NCBI RefSeq assembly: GCF_008727755.1
Contig: NZ_CP044231.1
Location: 1,240,001-1,304,000 of the forward strand
Source of the DNA: Microbacterium caowuchunii
GTDB lineage: Bacteria; Actinomycetota; Actinomycetes; Actinomycetales; Microbacteriaceae
Length of the DNA stretch: 64,000 nucleotides
Direction: 5' to 3'
Below the pieces are notes generated by a model. That model did not search any database and was not told where the DNA came from. It saw only the letters and a program-made list of their open reading frames with translations. Positions 59,872 through 64,000 of this stretch are shown here, piece by piece. Each line of letters starts with the position of its first letter. Position 1 is the stretch's first letter. The translations under genes and the position numbers were made by a program.

Positions 59872-61569
59872 ATGGCTGCCACCCCCTACGCATCCCGGCC
59901 CTGGCTCTCGTCCTACGCGGATGGCGTCCCGCACGAGATCGAGGAGCCGTCGCAGACGCTCACGGAGATGATGGAGAAGAGCGTCCGTACGTACGGGCAC
60001 CTCCCCGCGATGGAGTTCTTCGGTGCGACGACGAGCTATCGGCAGCTCGGCGAACAGATCGACCGCGCGGCGGAGGGTCTGCGTCGCCTCGGCGTGAAGA
60101 AGGGGGACCCCGTCGCCCTGGTGCTGCCGAACTGCCCGCAGCACGTCGTGGCCTTCTACGCCGTGCTGCGCCTCGGCGCGATCGTGATCGAGCACAATCC
60201 GATCTACACGGCACGCGAGCTCCGTCACCAGTTCGAGGACCACGGCGCCCGGGTGGCGATCGTCTGGGACAAGACCTACGACGTGATCGACGATTTCCCG
60301 CGTGACCTGAAGGTCGAATCGATCATCAGCGTCGACATCACCACAGCCCTCCCGCTCACCAAGCGGCTCGCCCTGCGGCTCCCCGTGCCCAAGGCGCGCG
60401 CCGCGCGCGCCCAGCTGACGAGCGAACCGAAGGCCCGGCGCCCGCTGACCTGGAAGAGCCTCCTCGACCACCGGCGCATCTCCCGGCGGGTGCCGCGTCC
60501 GTCGGTTGGTGACATCGCGCTGCTGCAGTACACGAGCGGAACGACGGGTGCGCCGAAGGGCGCCATCCTGACCCATGCCAACCTGCGCGCCAACGCCATG
60601 CAGGGACGTGCCTGGGTGCCGGGTCTCGTCGACGGCAAGGAGACCTTCTACGCCGTCCTGCCGCTGTTCCACGCCTACGGGATGACGCTCTGCCTGACGT
60701 TCGCGATGAGCATCGGCGCCAAGCTCGTGCTGTTCCCCAAGTTCGATCTGGATCTCGTGACGGATGCATCCCGCACCAGTCCGCCCACCTTCCTCCCGGG
60801 CGTACCGCCGATCTACGATCAGCTGGCCCGCGCGGCGGCCCGCGGCACGATCGACCTGTCGACGGTCCGTTTCGCGATCTCCGGGGCGATGAGCCTGCCG
60901 GTGAACACGGTCGAACGGTGGGAGGAAGCCACCGGGGGACTGCTCGTCGAGGGCTACGGGATGACCGAGACGTCTCCGGTCGCCCTCGGCAACCCGATGG
61001 GTCCGACGCGCCGCCCGGGCACGGTGGGCGTGCCCTTCCCCAGCACCGAGATCCGGGTGGTCGACCCGGAGGACCCGAGCATCGACCTGGAGCTCGGCGA
61101 GCCCGGGGAGCTCCTCGTCCGCGGTCCGCAGGTGTTCCAGGGCTACTGGAACCGCCCCGGTGACACGTCGGCGGCCCTGCTGGAGGACGGGTGGCTGCGC
61201 ACCGGTGACATCGCCACGGTCTCCGCCGACGGCTTCGTCACGATCGTCGACCGGCTCAAGGAGCTCATCATCACGGGCGGGTTCAACGTGTCGCCGTCCG
61301 AGGTGGAGAACGCGCTCGAGGCCCACCCCGACGTCACCGGCGCCGCGGTGGTCGCTCTGCCCCGGCCCAGCGGCGGGGAGATCGTCGCGGCGGCGGTGGT
61401 GCTGCGGGAGGGTGCGGCCATCGACCCGGACGCCCTCCGGGACTTCTGCCGGACCCATCTCGCCGCCTACAAGGTGCCCCGCCGGGTGGTCATCGTCGAC
61501 GAGCTCCCGCGGTCGCTGATCGGCAAGGTCCTGCGTCGCGAGGTGCGCGAGCAACTGCTCGCCGGCTGA
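59872..61569 (+). CDS. long-chain fatty-acid-CoA ligase
   Basis: A 565-residue AMP-forming synthetase (ANL superfamily). P-loop-like YTSGTTGAPKGAILTHANL (about residues 218-236), FHAYGMTLCL, GYGMTETSPVALGNP, GWLRTGDIATVSADGFV, DRLKELIITGGFNVSP and the catalytic lysine of SLIGKVLRREV near the end. It activates fatty acids as acyl-AMP then acyl-CoA for degradation or lipid synthesis (cytosolic, membrane-near). ATG 59872. A terminator follows. Confidence 0.93.
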   Translation: MAATPYASRPWLSSYADGVPHEIEEPSQTLTEMMEKSVRTYGHLPAMEFFGATTSYRQLGEQIDRAAEGLRRLGVKKGDPVALVLPNCPQHVVAFYAVLRLGAIVIEHNPIYTARELRHQFEDHGARVAIVWDKTYDVIDDFPRDLKVESIISVDITTALPLTKRLALRLPVPKARAARAQLTSEPKARRPLTWKSLLDHRRISRRVPRPSVGDIALLQYTSGTTGAPKGAILTHANLRANAMQGRAWVPGLVDGKETFYAVLPLFHAYGMTLCLTFAMSIGAKLVLFPKFDLDLVTDASRTSPPTFLPGVPPIYDQLARAAARGTIDLSTVRFAISGAMSLPVNTVERWEEATGGLLVEGYGMTETSPVALGNPMGPTRRPGTVGVPFPSTEIRVVDPEDPSIDLELGEPGELLVRGPQVFQGYWNRPGDTSAALLEDGWLRTGDIATVSADGFVTIVDRLKELIITGGFNVSPSEVENALEAHPDVTGAAVVALPRPSGGEIVAAAVVLREGAAIDPDALRDFCRTHLAAYKVPRRVVIVDELPRSLIGKVLRREVREQLLAG

Positions 61570-61580
61570 CCTCGCGCGGG

Positions 61581-61613
61581 CGCGGGGCCCGGCGCCGGAC
61601 GCCGAGCCCCGCG
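61581..61613. terminator. bidirectional terminator
   Basis: cgcggggc (61581-61588) pairs with gccccgcg (61606-61613), with an inner ggcg/cgcc stem, between convergent genes ending at 61569 and 61624. Confidence 0.75.
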
Positions 61614-61623
61614 TGCCGTTGCG

Positions 61624-62022
61624 TCAGAACGCGGAGGCGCCGGCCTCGGCGACCGTCTGGTCCTGCTCCCCGGATCCACCGCTCACGCCGACCGCTCCGA
61701 CGACCGCTCCGTCCCGGGTGAGCGGGAGGCCGCCGGCGAAGATGGCGACCTTGCCGCCGTTGGTGGTGTGGATACCGAAGAACTGCTGCGTGGGCTGCGC
61801 GTTGTCGCCGAGGTCCTTGGTGGCGATGTCGAACGCCTTCGAGGTCCAGGCCTTGCTGATCGAGATGTCGATGCTGCCGATCCACGCGCCGTCCTGCCGG
61901 ACGTGGGCGACCAGGTTCCCACCGGCGTCCACGACGGCGATGTTCATCGGCTGGCCGATCTCGAGCGCGCGCCGCTCGGCGGCGATGATGACACGGCGGG
62001 CGTCTTCCAGGGTGACGGACAT
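61624..62022 (-). CDS. GlcG/HbpS family protein
   Basis: A 132-residue protein: LEDARRVIIAAERRALEIGQPMNIAVVDAGGNLVAHVRQDGAW (positions about 5-47), SISKAWTSKAFDIATKDL and VGAVGVSGGSGEQDQTVAEAG, the GlcG/HbpS signature. Members bind heme, corrinoids or act as sensors and small partners of oxidoreductases. AAGGAA is 4 nt before ATG 62022. It is 41 nt behind the formaldehyde dehydrogenase gene on the same strand, so it is co-transcribed. Confidence 0.9.
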   Translation of the reverse strand: MSVTLEDARRVIIAAERRALEIGQPMNIAVVDAGGNLVAHVRQDGAWIGSIDISISKAWTSKAFDIATKDLGDNAQPTQQFFGIHTTNGGKVAIFAGGLPLTRDGAVVGAVGVSGGSGEQDQTVAEAGASAF

Positions 62023-62063
62023 GATGTTCCTTTCCAGAACGTTCGGGATGGGGACGGCGTCGC

Positions 62064-63281
62064 TCACACAGCGATGTAGCCGTTGGGGTTCAGCACGTAC
62101 TTCTTGGCGGCGCCCTTGTCGAAGTCCGCATAGCCCTGCGGGGCATCGTCGAGGGCGATGGGGGTGGCGTTGACGGCCTTCGCGATCTGCACCCTGTCGT
62201 GCAGGATCGCCATCATCAGCTGCCGGTTGTAGCGCATCACGGGGCACTGCCCGGTCGCGAAGGAGAGGGACTTCGCCCACCCGAGGCCGAGGCGCAGGGA
62301 GAGCGATCCGGTCCGCGCGGCCTCGTCGACGCCGCCCGGGTCGCCGGTGACGTAGAGCCCGGGGATGCCGAGTGCACCTCCGGCAGCGGTGATGTCCATG
62401 AGGGAGTTCAAGACCGTGGCGGGCGCTTCGTGATCGGCATCCGCGCCGTGTCCTCGGGCTTCGAATCCGACGGCGTCCACCCCGCTGTCGACCTCCGGGA
62501 CACCGAGGATCTGCTCGATCTGGTCCTTCGGGTCCCCGTCGGCGACGTTCACGGTCTCGCAGCCGAACGACCGCGCCTGCGCGAGGCGGTCCTCGTTGAG
62601 GTCGCCGACGATCACCACTGCGGCGCCGAGCAGCTGCGCACCGACTGCGGCGGCGAGCCCGACCGGTCCCGCCCCGGCGATGTAGACGGTGGAACCCGGT
62701 CCGACACCCGCCGTGTAGGCGCCGTGGAATCCGGTCGGGAAGATGTCCGAGAGCATCGTCAGATCGAGGATCTTCTCGAGCGCCTGGTCACGGTCGGGGA
62801 ACACCAGGAGGTTCCAGTCGGCATAGGGGACCAGCACGTACTCGGCCTGCCCGCCGACCCATCCGCCCATGTCCACGTAGCCGTAGGCACTGCCCGGGCG
62901 GTCGGGGTTCACGTTCAGGCAGATCCCGGTCTTGCCCTCCTTGCAATTGCGACAGCGTCCGCAGGCGATGTTGAACGGGACGGAGACGATGTCGCCGACC
63001 TTCACGAACTCCACGTCGGGGCCGACCTCGACGACCTCGCCGGTGATCTCGTGTCCGAGCACGAGACCCTCGGGCGCGGTGGTGCGCCCACGGACCATGT
63101 GCTGGTCGGATCCGCAGATGTTCGTGCTGACCGTGCGCAGGATCGCCCCGTGCGGCACGCGCCGGCCGACGTTGGCGGGGTTCACCCCGGGGCCGTCCTT
63201 CAGGACGAACTCCGGATAGGGGGTGTCGATGACCTCCACCACGCCCGCCCCCTTGTACGCCACTGCTCGATTCCCAGACAT
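62064..63281 (-). CDS. fdhA: glutathione-independent formaldehyde dehydrogenase
   Basis: A 405-residue zinc alcohol dehydrogenase of the formaldehyde dismutase/dehydrogenase group. Catalytic Cys and GHE (STNICGSDQHMVRGRT, LGHEITGEV), structural zinc Cys cluster ACGRCRNCKEGKTGIC, the NAD site IAGAGPVGLAAAVGAQLLGA and DAVGFEARGHG, a family marker. It oxidises formaldehyde to formate with tightly held NAD. GAGG is 6 nt before the second of two ATGs (63281), chosen over 63284. Co-transcribed with the GlcG gene. Confidence 0.92.
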   Translation of the reverse strand: MSGNRAVAYKGAGVVEVIDTPYPEFVLKDGPGVNPANVGRRVPHGAILRTVSTNICGSDQHMVRGRTTAPEGLVLGHEITGEVVEVGPDVEFVKVGDIVSVPFNIACGRCRNCKEGKTGICLNVNPDRPGSAYGYVDMGGWVGGQAEYVLVPYADWNLLVFPDRDQALEKILDLTMLSDIFPTGFHGAYTAGVGPGSTVYIAGAGPVGLAAAVGAQLLGAAVVIVGDLNEDRLAQARSFGCETVNVADGDPKDQIEQILGVPEVDSGVDAVGFEARGHGADADHEAPATVLNSLMDITAAGGALGIPGLYVTGDPGGVDEAARTGSLSLRLGLGWAKSLSFATGQCPVMRYNRQLMMAILHDRVQIAKAVNATPIALDDAPQGYADFDKGAAKKYVLNPNGYIAV

Positions 63282-63408
63282 CATCGTCCTCTCGCCGGAA
63301 TTCCGGGTGCGGTCACACCTCCCTGCCCAGCCTCGCCTGTGCAGGAGGATGGCTCAATGACCGCATCGTGCGGGTCGACCACTCCTTTCGGGTAGCCGGC
63401 GAGCGGCC

Positions 63409-63414
63409 TACAGT
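63409..63414 (+). promoter_or_regulatory. -10 hexamer TACAGT, leaderless type
   Basis: TACAGT, 6 nt, then the GTG at 63421. Confidence 0.5.
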
Positions 63415-63420
63415 GGGCGC

Positions 63421-64000
63421 GTGAGCAGCGCGCACCCGGCGGAGCAGATCGCCCTCCTGCGACGCCTGTCCACCGTGCTGGACGCCCCGAGGTCGGCGGT
63501 GACCCGGGAACTGTCCGCGCTGCTCGCACCGATCGCCCCGCACACGGCACTCGTGGTCGTGACGGCCGACGCCGGGGGAGGGGAGCGGCACGGCACGGGC
63601 GATGCAGCGTTCGTGGACGCCGTCTCCGCCCTGCAGCTGGATCACCTGCGCCGCATCGTCCTGCGTCCGGGCAGCGTCGGACGGGACGCCCTTCCGGTGG
63701 CGGGCGTCGCCCGGCCCACGCTCCAGGTCCTCGCCCGCAACGGAGCGCTCCTCGTGCTCGCGGACCCGGTCGGCGAGCCGGCCACGGACGAGTTCGCGCT
63801 GCATCTGTGGAACGTCGTCGCCTCGCACCTGCAGAAGGTGGCGGATGCTGCCCCGCCCGACTACCTGCACCTCGCCCGCGCGACCTCGGGCGTCCGGATG
63901 GACGCCCTCACCGAACTGGCCGACGAGTACTCGACGACCCTGGAGTCCGTGCTGGCCACCCTCCGCTCCGGGGTGCTCGACGACTCCTCCGCCCGGCGCC
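63421..64000 (+). CDS. regulator-like protein, N-terminal part (runs off the window)
   Basis: A frame open from GTG 63421 to the window end (193 residues seen). It starts SSAHPAEQIALLRRLSTVLD and contains VTRELSALLAPIAPHTALVVVTAD, a GAF-like sensor core, and VRMDALTELADEYSTTLESVLATL, a coiled linker. No DNA-binding domain is in view; it could be the sensor of a LuxR- or histidine-kinase-type regulator, perhaps of the divergent fdhA operon (139 nt away). TACAGT is 6 nt upstream, so leaderless. Confidence 0.7.
   Translation, partial: MSSAHPAEQIALLRRLSTVLDAPRSAVTRELSALLAPIAPHTALVVVTADAGGGERHGTGDAAFVDAVSALQLDHLRRIVLRPGSVGRDALPVAGVARPTLQVLARNGALLVLADPVGEPATDEFALHLWNVVASHLQKVADAAPPDYLHLARATSGVRMDALTELADEYSTTLESVLATLRSGVLDDSSARR

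Overview
The window is one continuous stretch of a high-GC (about 70% by eye) bacterial chromosome from an actinobacterium. The family Microbacteriaceae, and probably Microbacterium or a close relative, is the best guess. Reasons: leaderless-type promoters almost everywhere, a DUF3039 zinc-ribbon protein, a mycobacterial-style polymerase-phosphoesterase-ligase LigD beside Ku, an FtsE with a long C-terminal tail, a small Microbacteriaceae-type DUF7882 protein, a DUF6412-YidC pair, and a tmRNA whose tag ends in ALAA. No rRNA, CRISPR array, integrase or transposase was seen.

Layout. 1-6.3 kb: cell-wall polymer island with three CDP-glycerol glycerophosphotransferase-like proteins (the first cut by the window edge), a membrane GT2 glycosyltransferase, an EcsC-like hydrophobic protein and a LicC-like nucleotidyltransferase. 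6.5-10.2 kb: an ABC ATPase with a very long low-complexity N-terminal extension, its permease, and a DUF3039 protein. 10.2-14.9 kb: nicotinate phosphoribosyltransferase divergent from murI-rph-rdgB, then a cation diffusion facilitator. 14.9-18.3 kb: divergent ligD and ku (non-homologous end joining). 18.3-25.4 kb: DedA protein, tRNA-Leu(TAG), small membrane protein plus GT2 synthase, TetR and giant LuxR regulators, and a divergent DUF5692-type membrane protein. 25.4-25.9 kb: a terminator and two copies of an 82-nt palindromic repeat. 25.9-30.4 kb: compact tad locus (ATPase, two F-type membrane proteins, Flp-type pilin, two TadE-like and one TadG-like protein). 30.4-33 kb: alditol-oxidase-type flavoprotein with an MFS transporter.

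33-40.5 kb: the conserved prfB-ftsE-ftsX-smpB block, then a frameshifted DUF222/HNH gene, a SIMPL protein, a siderophore-interacting flavoprotein and the tmRNA gene ssrA with its terminator. 40.5-48.3 kb is the accessory part: a low-GC orphan gene immediately after ssrA, several membrane proteins, a PadR/HAAS pair, a lipoprotein, an SRPBCC protein, a small HhH protein, a decayed AbiEii-type toxin gene, and DUF6412 plus a second-type YidC. 48.3-64 kb: enzymes and regulators (RibD-C reductase/AraC, lipoprotein hydrolase, beta-lactamase-fold hydrolase, DUF1254, MFS/ArsR pair sharing a 44-nt palindromic operator, LLM flavoprotein, PRC-barrel protein, fatty-acyl-CoA ligase, GlcG protein with glutathione-independent formaldehyde dehydrogenase, and the start of a regulator running off the end).

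Two window-wide patterns stand out. First, more than twenty genes have a TANNNT -10 hexamer ending 5-9 nt before the start codon, so most transcripts here look leaderless; this also fixes several start codons, including GTG starts. Second, decayed genes (AbiEii relic, DUF222/HNH frameshift) and the lowest-GC gene flank ssrA, a classical island insertion site. I found no convincing previously undescribed multi-gene defence or biosynthetic system. The most promising unexplained items are the 82-nt palindromic repeats, the repeat-rich ABC ATPase extension, the orphan gene after ssrA and the 44-nt operator.
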